A stretch of 64,000 nt of DNA. Source: JBJXGV01 sp046160485 (GTDB lineage: Bacteria; Orphanbacterota; Orphanbacteria; JBJXGV01). Made by a program: the position numbers and the translations under genes. Location: the NCBI GenBank assembly GCA_046160485.1, contig JBJXGV010000009.1, positions 62,001 through 126,000 of the forward strand. The letters run 5' to 3'. Numbering within the stretch: the first letter of the stretch is position 1; the number at the start of each line of letters is the position of its first letter. Positions 27,021 through 36,137 of the stretch are shown here, piece after piece. The notes under the pieces were generated by a model. The model was not told the origin of the DNA, did not search any database, and was given only the letters and a program-made list of their open reading frames with translations.

Positions 27021-27049
27021 TTGACTCGAGTGGCTCCGGCCGATACTAT
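27021..27049 (+). promoter_or_regulatory. sigma70-type promoter of tRNA-Asn
   Basis: TTGACT (27021-27026) and TACTAT (27044-27049) are separated by exactly 17 bases. The start would lie near 27056, about 78 bases ahead of the mature tRNA. Confidence 0.55.
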
Positions 27050-27133
27050 GGCCGCTCGCGTTTTTGAAGTTTCGGAGCGTCGGTTTCGCGCCGTCGCGAT
27101 CTTCGCGGCCGCTCCACCCTGCCGTCAGTACGC

Positions 27134-27208
27134 TCCTGGGTAGCTCAATGGTAGAGCAATCGGCTGTTAACCGATTGGCTGGAGGTTCGAGTCCTCCCCC
27201 AGGAGCCA
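27134..27208 (+). tRNA. tRNA-Asn (GUU)
   Basis: A complete 75-base tRNA: acceptor arms TCCTGGG/CCCAGGA, D-arm with AGCTCAATGGTAGAGC, anticodon stem CGGCT/ACCGA-type pairing around the anticodon GTT, T-loop GGTTCGAGTCC, discriminator G and an encoded CCA (27206-27208). Beyond its 3' end gene content changes from conserved to mostly unknown, so it may be an island border. Confidence 0.97.
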
Positions 27209-27867
27209 GTTTGTCCTCGTAAGGCATTGCACTAAAATGGCTTACACGGATCGACCCTCAAGCAACCATCCGGGCTAACCGCGTAACGTGCTGTCAATGC
27301 GCGGGTTGTGATTTAGACGATTCACCTGCTGTATCCCGCATGGGGTGTGGGGTTCGGGCGTCAGGGGGCGTCTTGCGGGTGGGAATCGCGGCGAGAGGTG
27401 GGGATTGTCTCGGTGGCTCTGTCGGCCGGATCCCGCGACCGAGCGCTGCCGGATCACGGTCATCGGGGTCGATAGCGCGGGCGTGGCCGGAAGATCGGCG
27501 ACTTGGCGTGTCGGCGAGATTTCGAGGGCGTGCGGCCGCGCGTGTCCGGTAGTGTGGGAAGGGGGGCGTGAGACGTCCCCCTATCCCGATCAACTCGGTG
27601 TCTCTGTTGGCCCCCGATCACGGAATCCCTCTTGACCCGTCTGCGGGCGATTCGGTAGTCTCGCCGCGCTCCATTGAGCGAACGCCCTATCGGCGAGATG
27701 TCTTGGTCTCGAAGGTGAGAGCGTGCATCCGCGATTGCTCATCCAGATGTAATGGGCTGCGGGGTCGGCCGACCCGATAACCCGCTCGGGCAGGTGAGCG
27801 CGACAGCGAAAGAAGCCAAACGCAGATGTGATCGCACCGCTGCGCGCCGCGTGAAGAAACTTTCGCG
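27209..27867. other. 659-base stretch without a convincing gene
   Basis: Several short Arg/Gly-rich frames are open on both strands, but none has a ribosome site, codon pattern or family motif. I see no terminator with a T-run directly after the tRNA and no clear repeat of the tRNA 3' end. It separates tRNA-Asn from the first unknown island gene. Confidence 0.4.
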
Positions 27868-29385
27868 ATGGGCTCCCAGCCGAGACGCGATTCTCTATTT
27901 TCACCTGATTGGAGCCGTGACTTGCGCGCATTGGTTGTCTTGGCGATCATAAGCAGCGTTCTCTGGCTCACCGTCTCACTTGTTGCGCCGCTCCCTTCGA
28001 ATGATCAGTTCTTTGATGCCTGGCCCGACGACGGTGGACTCTACCTCCATCTCGATCATTACCGGCATGCGGACTTCATTGCTTCCCCGGTCTATTCAGA
28101 CTCTCTGCGAGACGTGGTGCTCTCGTACGCGTTCCGCGCTCCGCTAACAACGCTACCGGCGTATAGATCAGATGTTCAGACTTTGGAGCTGTTCCGCGAA
28201 CTCGTGATTCAGCCAAGCATCGATCGCGCGCAGAAGTCATCACCCGCTACGCCAAATCCATCGCTCGCGAGTTTGATCGACTTAAACTTTGCGATCAAGC
28301 ACCTCTATACGTTTTCCTTGCCCGGACCGACGCTCGTTCCCAAACCGGTTCATGGCGCAGAGTACTTTGCCGAAGTGCAGGATCCGCAACTTCGAGGTTT
28401 GCTGATCTTGACGGGACTCGTTGGAGATCTAGATGTTGTGGCGGAGAATCCGATTGCTTTCGCCGGTAACGAGGAGTTCGATACTCGAATGAGTGCCTTT
28501 GCGCATGACGCGCTGCGTGCGGCCGCCCCGTTGCTTGTGGACTACCCTCTCGCGGGCCTGGCGCCGGGGTCTGTGAACGTGACGAAGTTCACTGTTGGAG
28601 CCGCGGCGCAGCCCCTATATTCCGACGTCGTCGATTTCCAGGATCGTAACGCCGCCCTCGATGCGGCGCATTTCCACTGGAAGTTCGGCGTCGCACCGTA
28701 CATTAGGTTGCCGCATTCATGCACCGTAACTGCAGGCCCCACAGGTGTATCGGCCGATTCGCTCTTCAGTCTTCTGGAAGCCCCGACATCTCCCTTTCTC
28801 CTGAATGTCTTTGACTCGATTTGGTGCGAGCTGGACACTGTCCTGCTGGGTACCAGACCTGCATACAGTGGCGATGACGCCGCTATCGGGGCGATGATTG
28901 CCTTGATGAACAACGATCTGGATCGATTGAACTGGAAGTACTTTCCTTGGCGTCCCGACCTCGACGTGCCATTCGCGCTTGTACACAAGACTACATCGTC
29001 GTGTGCGATCTCATGTGGATGCGATTGCGTCTACATGATGTGTCTCCGGCAGTCGCTTGCTCGGCTGCTGAAGCTGCCGAAGCTTCGCTTGAATCCGATC
29101 GTGTGCGCCCGTGCCTATGTCACCCTGGCCGAGACCGCCTGCACGCTGAACTGGGCGCATGAGCACTGCGAGGCGCTCCGGGGCCTGACGCTTCATTTTC
29201 AGCAAGAAGCGTGGGAAGATCTTCGCAGCGCTATGCCGTATCTCACCGCGTTCGACGCGGACGTGAGAGAGTCGCACCTGCGATACATGGCTGGCAGTGT
29301 GCTACTGCGCCCCCTGTGGTCCGGCATCGATCGGAAGACGGTGTGTGATCGCTTGGACGACATGTTGCGGGATCGAGCGTCGTGA
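27868..29385 (+). CDS. unknown membrane-anchored protein with Cys cluster
   Basis: 505 residues, not recognised. One transmembrane helix near residues 20-40 (LRALVVLAIISSVLWLTVSLVAP) is followed by a large, probably extracytoplasmic domain of mixed composition. About residues 375-385 hold an unusual run, SSCAISCGCDCVYMMC, with five Cys in a short span, and three more Cys follow within ~60 residues. ATG 27868 has only a weak site; TTG 27922, preceded by GGAG at good spacing, is an in-frame alternative that starts right before the helix. Codon use is visibly less GC-biased than in the flanking core genes. The stop overlaps the next start (GTGA). Confidence 0.7.
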   Translation: MGSQPRRDSLFSPDWSRDLRALVVLAIISSVLWLTVSLVAPLPSNDQFFDAWPDDGGLYLHLDHYRHADFIASPVYSDSLRDVVLSYAFRAPLTTLPAYRSDVQTLELFRELVIQPSIDRAQKSSPATPNPSLASLIDLNFAIKHLYTFSLPGPTLVPKPVHGAEYFAEVQDPQLRGLLILTGLVGDLDVVAENPIAFAGNEEFDTRMSAFAHDALRAAAPLLVDYPLAGLAPGSVNVTKFTVGAAAQPLYSDVVDFQDRNAALDAAHFHWKFGVAPYIRLPHSCTVTAGPTGVSADSLFSLLEAPTSPFLLNVFDSIWCELDTVLLGTRPAYSGDDAAIGAMIALMNNDLDRLNWKYFPWRPDLDVPFALVHKTTSSCAISCGCDCVYMMCLRQSLARLLKLPKLRLNPIVCARAYVTLAETACTLNWAHEHCEALRGLTLHFQQEAWEDLRSAMPYLTAFDADVRESHLRYMAGSVLLRPLWSGIDRKTVCDRLDDMLRDRAS

Positions 29386-30464
29386 CCCAAGAAGCTAACG
29401 CACCTACCGAAGGGAAGGGCCTGCAAGACTTCGTCCTCGTCGCGACGGCCATCCTGATCGTCAGGCTATTTGACGCAGTCTACTCTACGCTTCGCGCGTT
29501 TGTAGCGGTAGCTGCGCAGGATTCATCCGACTATCTTACGACCGTGCCGGCAGCGCTCCTTCGTGCCACGTTCCTCGCGTCGGGCCAGGAAAGCCAACCA
29601 TACGCAGACGCACTAGTCTTGCCGATAGCGATGCTCGTGGTCTTCATTCATTTTTTTTGGGAAGTCCGGGGCAATCGCAGGTGGTATGCTGGACCGTTTG
29701 CGATGCTGGCTCTCGCGTATGATATTGGCATCATGTTCTTGTTCGTCAGCTTCGCTCATAGCGTTGCAAATCTAAACACGAAGTCGGTTCTGTCGGAGGA
29801 TACTGCCTGGTACATCGGCCTCGCGATTTACATGCTTCTAGCGCTGAGACTAGTGATGGCCAGGGCTCTGGACAGTCGGTTCGCTCCGAGTGCTCCAAAG
29901 GTCGAGAACGCCGACGTTCATGCGCTCCATGTGCAACCCGTCGAGACACGGCGCTTCTGGATCGCCGCGCTTTGGTACACGTGCGGCGGGTGTATGCTGT
30001 TTCTTGGTGCGCGACGGCCTGCGTACGTCCTCGACGTGCGCCTGCTCTACCACGATCTGCGGTGGCTTTGCTTCGTTCTAAGCCTGACGCTCCTGGGAGT
30101 CGTACTCCTGGTGCAGAGTGCATCACGCGAGCGTGCTGTGAGCCGTAACCGCGTCGTCATGTTGTGGGTCGCCGTGATTGTGTCTCTGATCTCTGCAACA
30201 ATGCTCGCATCGGCTCGCGAAGCCGTGATCAGGTATCTGGTGCGAAAGCGGCTCCCTGTCACGATTGGTTCGGTTCACCTATTAACGACACTGCTGATGG
30301 GAGCACTGATGACACTGGCAAGCCGCCACGTCCGCGTGCAAAATCCGCTCAGGACGCTGGCCGACTGGTGGGGTATGGTTTACGGGCGCTTTCTGGACCT
30401 CGTTGCACCGGACGCAGTGAAGGTCGGCAGCCAGAGCGAGGACCCAGAAAGCGACTTGAAGTAA
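29382..30464 (+). CDS. unknown polytopic membrane protein
   Basis: 360 residues, not recognised. About seven or eight hydrophobic helices are visible: LVATAILIVRLF, ALVLPIAMLVVFIHFFW, FAMLALAYDIGIMFLFVSFA, YIGLAIYMLLAL, the stretch with GGCMLFLGA, LCFVLSLTLLGVVLLV, MLWVAVIVSLISATML and LLTTLLMGALMTLA. The C-terminus is acidic and polar. The GTG start overlaps the upstream stop by four bases, so it should be translated together with the Cys-cluster protein and may anchor it. Confidence 0.7.
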   Translation: MTQEANAPTEGKGLQDFVLVATAILIVRLFDAVYSTLRAFVAVAAQDSSDYLTTVPAALLRATFLASGQESQPYADALVLPIAMLVVFIHFFWEVRGNRRWYAGPFAMLALAYDIGIMFLFVSFAHSVANLNTKSVLSEDTAWYIGLAIYMLLALRLVMARALDSRFAPSAPKVENADVHALHVQPVETRRFWIAALWYTCGGCMLFLGARRPAYVLDVRLLYHDLRWLCFVLSLTLLGVVLLVQSASRERAVSRNRVVMLWVAVIVSLISATMLASAREAVIRYLVRKRLPVTIGSVHLLTTLLMGALMTLASRHVRVQNPLRTLADWWGMVYGRFLDLVAPDAVKVGSQSEDPESDLK

Positions 30465-30496
30465 CCGTGAAGGCGAGCGAACGGAAGGAGGAGGAG

Positions 30497-30943
30497 ATGT
30501 CAAGTGTAGGTCCTTACCGAACGCGGGTGTGGTGTCTCATGGGTGCCGTCGCGCTCGGGATTCTGATTTGCGTTGGAATGGCCCATTGGGGCGACCAACC
30601 GAGCTTGTTTGGAATCGAGCGGAACGTGCCTATGGCTAACGCGTACTTCAGTCAGGCGCAGGCGCAAAGTGACGTGGAGATTGCGCCTGTGGAAAAGCGG
30701 GAGAAGCCAAGCGCGGTGGATGTTGCGGCAATTGAGGCGCGCATCCAGGAGGCATGTGGAGCGGCCAGAGGCGTTGTGCACCAAGACGCTGGCAAAAGCT
30801 CTAGCCTTGTGATTGACAACGCAGCGTGGCTGATCGAGACGGTTCGCTCGAACAAGTCGATGCAGGCGGCAGTGGTTGGGCGCCGCTCCACCGACCTCAC
30901 CGTGTCCTTTGGTTCTGGGTTGGGCCGCGTCCCGGCGTTCTGA
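30497..30943 (+). CDS. unknown small single-pass membrane protein
   Basis: 148 residues, not recognised. One hydrophobic helix (about 9-29, VWCLMGAVALGILICVGMAHW) is followed by a polar region with Gln/Ala repeats (FSQAQAQ) and a helical segment ending in KSSSLVIDNAAWLIETVRSNKS. The ATG at 30497 sits directly behind a very strong GGAGGAGGAG site. It is 32 bases after the polytopic gene on the same strand, so the three genes probably form one operon. Confidence 0.6.
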   Translation: MSSVGPYRTRVWCLMGAVALGILICVGMAHWGDQPSLFGIERNVPMANAYFSQAQAQSDVEIAPVEKREKPSAVDVAAIEARIQEACGAARGVVHQDAGKSSSLVIDNAAWLIETVRSNKSMQAAVVGRRSTDLTVSFGSGLGRVPAF

Positions 30944-31382
30944 AGAAGACTGCGCTCGTGGCGGCGCGGGGCGACGCAGCGTTGATGATGGTCCCGGCGC
31001 GCATGATAACCGGGTACTGAGGCGATCGCCGACGTAGCTACCAGCAGTGTAGGACTGGGTGCGTCGGAACCCAACATGGGTCCATGCCCCAGTGAATCAT
31101 GACCGTGTCGTGATCTCTCCGACCCGCGCAACGGCTCGCCTCTCGTTTGGAGCGGACGTGCCGCGACCATCCCTCCTGTGGTATTGAAGGGTTTCTCCTT
31201 TCATGAATCTCTTGAGCCCAGGTCCGGGAGCCTGCGGCACGTTGATGGCCCTCCCATCCCCGCGCGTGGCGAGAAGGCGGGGGAGGGTGTGATAGGCTTG
31301 GCGGCGACCGTGACCGCGTGCTCGTCCTCCGCCGCGCGAGGGGGACGAGAAAGGAACGATGTGAATCGATCGCCGACCCCGG
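30944..31382. other. 439-base intergenic stretch with a hairpin repeat
   Basis: No gene is evident. It contains the first copy of the 32-base hairpin repeat (31255-31286). The remainder has only short frames without ribosome sites. Confidence 0.4.
31255..31286. repeat. 32-base dispersed hairpin repeat, copy 1
   Basis: CCCCGC and GCGGGG arms flank a 13-base loop GCGTGGCGAGAAG. An identical 32-base copy is at 33600-33631. In this copy the outer flanks CCCTCC/GGGAGG extend the stem past a two-base bulge. It lies in intergenic DNA. Confidence 0.8.
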
Positions 31383-32750
31383 ATGAGCGCAGTTAGCGCA
31401 GGCTTTCTAGGACGTGTGTGGAGCTTCTGGCGTCGGCTCGATGCTCCGATCGATCGGCGCACGTACTTGCTTCACGGCGTTTGCCTCGCTGCTGTGAAGT
31501 ATGCTGGCGATGTCGCCCTGGTGTGGATAGCGACCAGCACGCTCTGGACTCCGAGTCAGTACGTGGCTTCGATCTACTCACTGCTGACGGTTCCGTTCTC
31601 AAACGCACCGTCATGGCTGTTGCCCACGCTCGGGCTCTGGACACTGCCCTTCTTGTGGCTCGGAATCACGCTGACTCTACGCCGCGCGCTAGACGCGGGG
31701 ATTTCCGGATGGTGGTCGTTCGCTTTCTTCGTTCCGTTCCTGAACTACTTACTGATGCTCGCATTGTCGCTCATGCCGAGCGCTCAGCACATTCAAGCGC
31801 CGCGAGAGATTCGCCTACATGGTGAGCCACCGCTTTCCCTGTCGATTTCAAGCATTCTGGCGGGTGCTCTGGTTGCACTCGTCGCCGTCGCCATGGCTTT
31901 GGCTCTGAAGCGGTACACAGCCGCTCTGTTTCTCGGCGCGCCCTTCGCCATGGGTGCGGTCACTGCGTTCATCTTCAACCGTGACCGCGACGCGACCCTG
32001 AGGCGCACCGCTGCTGTTGTCGCGCTGATGGTCCTCATCGTCTCAGCTGTGGCGTTCCTGCTGGCCACCGAGGGGCTCGTGTGCATAGCGATGGCGCTTC
32101 CGATCGTCCTCCCGGCCGCACTCATGGGTGCTGTCCTGGGGCGCAGCCTCGCGACGCTGCGTCGAAGCCGAGTGACGCCAGCATTTCTTGCAGCGGGCGC
32201 GTTGTCGTTTTGCGCGCTCCTGGAACCCGCTGACTCAGGTCGGTTGATGCACGAGGTCCGATCTATGGTCGAGATCGACGCGCCCCCTGAGCGTGTATGG
32301 CCGTACGTTCTCGCATTTCGACCGATCCCCGAGCCGACCGATCTCTTGTTTCGTTCCGGCATGGCTTACCCGCGATCAGCGCACATCGAAGGCGACGGTG
32401 TCGGTGCTATCCGATACTGCGTGTTCTCGACAGGGGCCTTTGTCGAGCCCATCACGGCCTGGGAGCCGGCTCGACGCTTGTCGTTCGACGTGGTGGCCTC
32501 ACCGCCTCCTCTCCGAGAACTCACGGTGTATGATGGCGTCTCGCCGCCGCATCTTGACGGCTATCTGAGGTCGCGGCGAGGGGAGTTCCGTCTCGTGCCA
32601 CTGCCGGGTGGTCGAACGCGCCTCGAGGGCAGCACGTGGTATGAAATCGAGATGGCTCCCGAGGGATACTGGCAGGTTCTGAGCGACTATCTGATCGCTC
32701 GCATTCACCGTCGTGTGCTTGAGCACATTCAGAGAGAGGCCGAAGCGTGA
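31383..32750 (+). CDS. DUF805-like membrane domain fused to an SRPBCC domain
   Basis: 455 residues. The first ~130 residues resemble DUF805 inner-membrane proteins (RRTYLLHGVCLA at the start; TLRRALDAGISGWWSFAFFVPFLN near 95-120, matching the R-x-x-D-x-G-x-SGWW pattern). Four to five more hydrophobic helices follow to about 280. Residues about 290-450 form an SRPBCC/polyketide-cyclase-like domain (MVEIDAPPERVWPYVLAF, EGDGVGAIRYCVFSTGAFVEPITAWEPARRLSFDV), a fold that binds hydrophobic ligands. I do not know the combination as a characterised protein. No clear ribosome site is seen before ATG 31383. Confidence 0.72.
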   Translation: MSAVSAGFLGRVWSFWRRLDAPIDRRTYLLHGVCLAAVKYAGDVALVWIATSTLWTPSQYVASIYSLLTVPFSNAPSWLLPTLGLWTLPFLWLGITLTLRRALDAGISGWWSFAFFVPFLNYLLMLALSLMPSAQHIQAPREIRLHGEPPLSLSISSILAGALVALVAVAMALALKRYTAALFLGAPFAMGAVTAFIFNRDRDATLRRTAAVVALMVLIVSAVAFLLATEGLVCIAMALPIVLPAALMGAVLGRSLATLRRSRVTPAFLAAGALSFCALLEPADSGRLMHEVRSMVEIDAPPERVWPYVLAFRPIPEPTDLLFRSGMAYPRSAHIEGDGVGAIRYCVFSTGAFVEPITAWEPARRLSFDVVASPPPLRELTVYDGVSPPHLDGYLRSRRGEFRLVPLPGGRTRLEGSTWYEIEMAPEGYWQVLSDYLIARIHRRVLEHIQREAEA

Positions 32751-32814
32751 ACTGTCCCACCTCGTGCTCGTCGGGAGCGGCGCGAGAGGCACAGTTGCTG
32801 AACCGGCAAGGCGA

Positions 32815-33534
32815 ATGCGATCAATGACCCGTCGTGTCACTCTTGCATTTCTAGCCATCGCCGCCGTTTGTTTGGCGGGTCCAGATACCGGCCGTTGTCA
32901 GACTCCCGCCGCGCGCGAGAAGAGTCGGACCGATGACGAGGGCTCCCGCATTCCCGACGCGGTCGCGGTGAAGCTCCAGAAGCTTTTCGCGAACTGGTTG
33001 CGCGAATGGCAGCGCGTGGACGCCGGCGTCACTCTCGATCGCTTTCGATTAGGTGGGCGTGTTTCGTGGAGTTTCACGCCGCAACACGAGTTTGACCCCA
33101 CATCCGACTGGGCCGTGAGGACGTCGTCCCTACGCCTTCGTGCCCCGGATTCGCTGTACGCGGTGAACCCATGGATGACGTGCGAGATCTCGGAGAAGGG
33201 CTTCGGCTTCGAACCGGATGTCAGCGTGGCACTGTTCGACCTGCGCTCCCAGCGGTGGGGTTCCATCATGGGCTGCGGGACGCCGTGTCTCTACGACGAT
33301 GCGGGTTGGATCGGCGACCGTATCGTCGTCGTCGCTCAGCAGACGGAGTACTATCCGCAGGACGGCCCGCTGTTCCCGGACACCGTCGTGATCGTTCCGG
33401 GCTTTGCCGTCTTCGATCTAGCCGAGAGCACTCTCACGTCGTACAGCGGACCAGCGGTACCTGCGGCCAAGGTCGCTGACTCTGAGGTGCGCGACTACGC
33501 GATGCGGAGAATCGGTGAACTTCTCGGGCGCTGA
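32815..33534 (+). CDS. unknown secreted protein
   Basis: About 239 residues, not recognised. A signal peptide (MTRRVTLAFLAIAAVCLAG, cleavage near GRC-Q) is followed by a soluble domain with FANWLREWQRVDAGV, four Cys in two pairs (MTCEIS, then MGCGTPC) and beta-rich segments. In-frame ATG codons at 32815 and 32824 are both possible starts. It follows the DUF805-SRPBCC gene by 64 bases on the same strand. Confidence 0.6.
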   Translation: MRSMTRRVTLAFLAIAAVCLAGPDTGRCQTPAAREKSRTDDEGSRIPDAVAVKLQKLFANWLREWQRVDAGVTLDRFRLGGRVSWSFTPQHEFDPTSDWAVRTSSLRLRAPDSLYAVNPWMTCEISEKGFGFEPDVSVALFDLRSQRWGSIMGCGTPCLYDDAGWIGDRIVVVAQQTEYYPQDGPLFPDTVVIVPGFAVFDLAESTLTSYSGPAVPAAKVADSEVRDYAMRRIGELLGR

Positions 33535-33599
33535 TTCCCCCTGCTCGTCGTCCGCGGCGCGAGCGGCGCGATGATCGAGGGCTGATGTATGATCCCCCC

Positions 33600-33631
33600 C
33601 ATCCCCGCGCGTGGCGAGAAGGCGGGGGAGG
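33600..33631. repeat. 32-base dispersed hairpin repeat, copy 2
   Basis: Identical over 32 bases to 31255-31286. It lies between two convergent genes, where a stable GC hairpin could end transcription from both sides, but there is no T-run. Confidence 0.8.
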
Positions 33632-33790
33632 CGCATCGACCTGCCGATGACTCCAAGCGCCCGCCCGGAGCGGCGATCGTTGTGATTGCCTGGCGCTCGA
33701 TCGGATAAGTTCTGCCGAGCAAGCGCGACAACGACCTTCTGGTCGCGCGTTCTGGCTGCCGCTTGCAGTGGACCCGCTGCCGCCTGTGCG

Positions 33791-35680
33791 CTATCGGATG
33801 CGGACGACGCGCGATCTGATGGTCTGGTCGCCCGCCTCCACTGTTACGAAGTAGACGCCGCTCACAACCTGGAGCCCCGACTCATCGCGGCCATCCCAGG
33901 ACAAGCGCTGAAACCCCGCCCCAAGGCGCCCGTCGTGGAGCGTGCGGACGACGCTTCCGTCAACAGCCACGATTCTCGCACGAACGTGATCTTGGCTTGG
34001 CAGCGTGAACGCGAACCCGACGGTTGCAGCGAACGGATTGGGCTGAGCCAAAATTGACGTAAGAGGTGGATTCGGCTCGCTCTCATCAACCGGCGACACC
34101 GCGGACGGCAACGAATCAACGGTGCGAATCTGCGCTGACGCGACTGCCCTCGCATCACCGGTCCCCTCGAAGTCACGCATGAACAGGATGTCCTGGGGAG
34201 TGAAGGGCCGGTACTCAAGTACTTCTGCGAGGACCGACACGAAAACCGTCTCCCCGGGCGCAACCGATAACGCTCCAAGAATTGGAACTCCCGGGGGCTC
34301 CCCATCGAGGCTCACGATGAGGATCGAGGAGTCCATACTGGACGACATGGCATGGATTTCGTAGTCAATCGTAACTGGTTGCGTAGCAGGGTTGAAAACA
34401 CGGAATTCGACCTGCGCCGAGTCTCCGAACTGGACGCTTTGGTAGAGCAACGTGCCCTCCACGCACGGCTCATCCGTACATTCGAGCGACCCGATGCATC
34501 GAATTGTGTCAGGAGGATTGGAGCTGAACGCGGTGAGTTCGTAGCACGAGACTTTCCCTGCCACACAATCTGCCGGCCTGTCGATCCGCACGTTCACGAT
34601 TTGGCACGCGCCTGGGTTCACTGCGAATGGTGGAATTGGATTAAGAACAGTGAAGACCGTGGGGCCTGCGACGGTGCACTTCCCACCACCCGCATGCGTT
34701 CCAAACGGGAGCCCGGCGAAGGACAGATCGTACGTCCTAATCAACGAGGAAAAATTGCAAATTTGCATCGGGACGTCCACGAACGATGCCGTGTCACAAA
34801 TAGAAAAGTCCCACGGCAAGAAGCAGTACGCCTTGCACTTCCCACATTCCTGCGCGTCCGCGAGCAGGGCCACGTCAGCTGGAAGGAGAGCGCGATCAAA
34901 GATCTCGACCTCGTCGATACGGCCGAGGAATACGCCCGGGCGATTGGCGTAGTTCAAGGTGCTTGAGCTCCCAATCTGGAGCGGCCAGTTCGTATTACAG
35001 TTTTCGGTCGATGCCGGAGTGACGGTCGCGATCGCGATCCCGTCTTTGTAGAACGTCACATTTCCACCGCGAACCACAGTGACAGCCACGTGATGCCATT
35101 CACCATCGGCTACTGTAGGTGCGGCCGCGCCGGACCAATACTCCTGGAGGAGGAGCGCATTGTCCTTGTTGAGCGCGAGGGCGAGGCGCCCTTGTTTCAC
35201 GTAGAAAGAATAGCCCCGCGGCCGACCCGTAAGCGGTCCAGCTCCAATCTTCTCCACGATCGATCTGGTTATTAGGCTGTCCGAGGTAAGAATCCAAGCG
35301 TCGATTGAAAAATTGCCCAACGCGCCGAACTGAAGAAAGGGTGTGTTTTCCACCTGCACGGCGCTTCCGGTGCCGGCAAACGAAAACGCCCCTTGGACCT
35401 TTCCGGCCACGGGGGTGGGCTCCCAGAAAGTGCCGTCGCGCGTGCGAGCGATCTCGTGCGCTATCGGAGTAACGGTCTCATCCAGGGGCCACCAGCAGAC
35501 TAGTCCGCTCGGCACCTCGACGCAGGTCGAACAGGGCGTGATACCGACCTCTACCACAGGGGGACCATGCGACGAAGAGGAGGTGGGTTCGGACGATGCT
35601 CCGGGGACGAGAATCAGGGCAGTGGCGAGCGGCAGGAAGAAGCTGAGAGCGGCAGATCCGCTGGCGACAAACGGTTTCAT
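33791..35680 (-). CDS. secreted LamG-domain protein with FlgD-type C-terminal tail
   Basis: 629 residues. Signal peptide to about residue 33. A GLVCWWPLDE start and strands to EIFDRALLPADVALL (about 60-270) mark a LamG/concanavalin-like domain. A middle part rich in paired Cys (GKCKAYCFLPWDFSICD onward) resembles Ig-like surface domains. The last ~85 residues are a FlgD-Ig type tail: a QPNPF motif, LPSQDHVRARIVAVDGSVVR, LSWDGRDESG and a final SGVYFVTVEAG strand ending in VVRIR. Such tails direct or anchor secreted proteins in FCB-group bacteria. ATG 35680 has a GGGAGA site. Convergent with the gene ending at 33534. Confidence 0.85.
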   Translation of the reverse strand: MKPFVASGSAALSFFLPLATALILVPGASSEPTSSSSHGPPVVEVGITPCSTCVEVPSGLVCWWPLDETVTPIAHEIARTRDGTFWEPTPVAGKVQGAFSFAGTGSAVQVENTPFLQFGALGNFSIDAWILTSDSLITRSIVEKIGAGPLTGRPRGYSFYVKQGRLALALNKDNALLLQEYWSGAAAPTVADGEWHHVAVTVVRGGNVTFYKDGIAIATVTPASTENCNTNWPLQIGSSSTLNYANRPGVFLGRIDEVEIFDRALLPADVALLADAQECGKCKAYCFLPWDFSICDTASFVDVPMQICNFSSLIRTYDLSFAGLPFGTHAGGGKCTVAGPTVFTVLNPIPPFAVNPGACQIVNVRIDRPADCVAGKVSCYELTAFSSNPPDTIRCIGSLECTDEPCVEGTLLYQSVQFGDSAQVEFRVFNPATQPVTIDYEIHAMSSSMDSSILIVSLDGEPPGVPILGALSVAPGETVFVSVLAEVLEYRPFTPQDILFMRDFEGTGDARAVASAQIRTVDSLPSAVSPVDESEPNPPLTSILAQPNPFAATVGFAFTLPSQDHVRARIVAVDGSVVRTLHDGRLGAGFQRLSWDGRDESGLQVVSGVYFVTVEAGDQTIRSRVVRIR

Positions 35681-36137
35681 CGTGGTCTCCCTCAACTGGA
35701 GAAAGAACTGGCCGCCTTGCGATGGCGCGTCTCGGATCCAACTCGCCGGGCGTGGGAACGATCAAGCGGCACGTGTTGGCCAACGGGCCGATAGCCGCTT
35801 GACGATATGCTCGCCAGTTTGCGTCGTCAACGACAATGTCTCGATTCCGCGAGGCCACTTCTCTGTCTTAGTGATGTGTCAATAGTGCAGAGCGTGACCG
35901 ACTCCGCGCCTCTTCAGCGGAGCCAGCGACTCTGGCCGCCGCTCGAAAACCGCGGCACTCCGCATCGTTCCACAGCGAAGCAGAACCGGGCTCAGGCAAG
36001 CAGCCCCGCGCTGCGATCTCTCCGCTTCGCTTTCCGTCCGGAGCGTTGACAGGGGCGCGGGGGAGGGGCAGCGCAAGGACGGACATCTCGACCGGGCACA
36101 CCACGGTGTTCGGCATTCTCGGCGACGGATGAGCACG
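35681..36137. other. 457-base intergenic stretch
   Basis: A minus-strand Arg/Pro/Ser-rich frame is open across it but lacks a start signal and looks like a GC-bias artefact. No promoter, RNA or repeat could be recognised with confidence. Confidence 0.35.
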
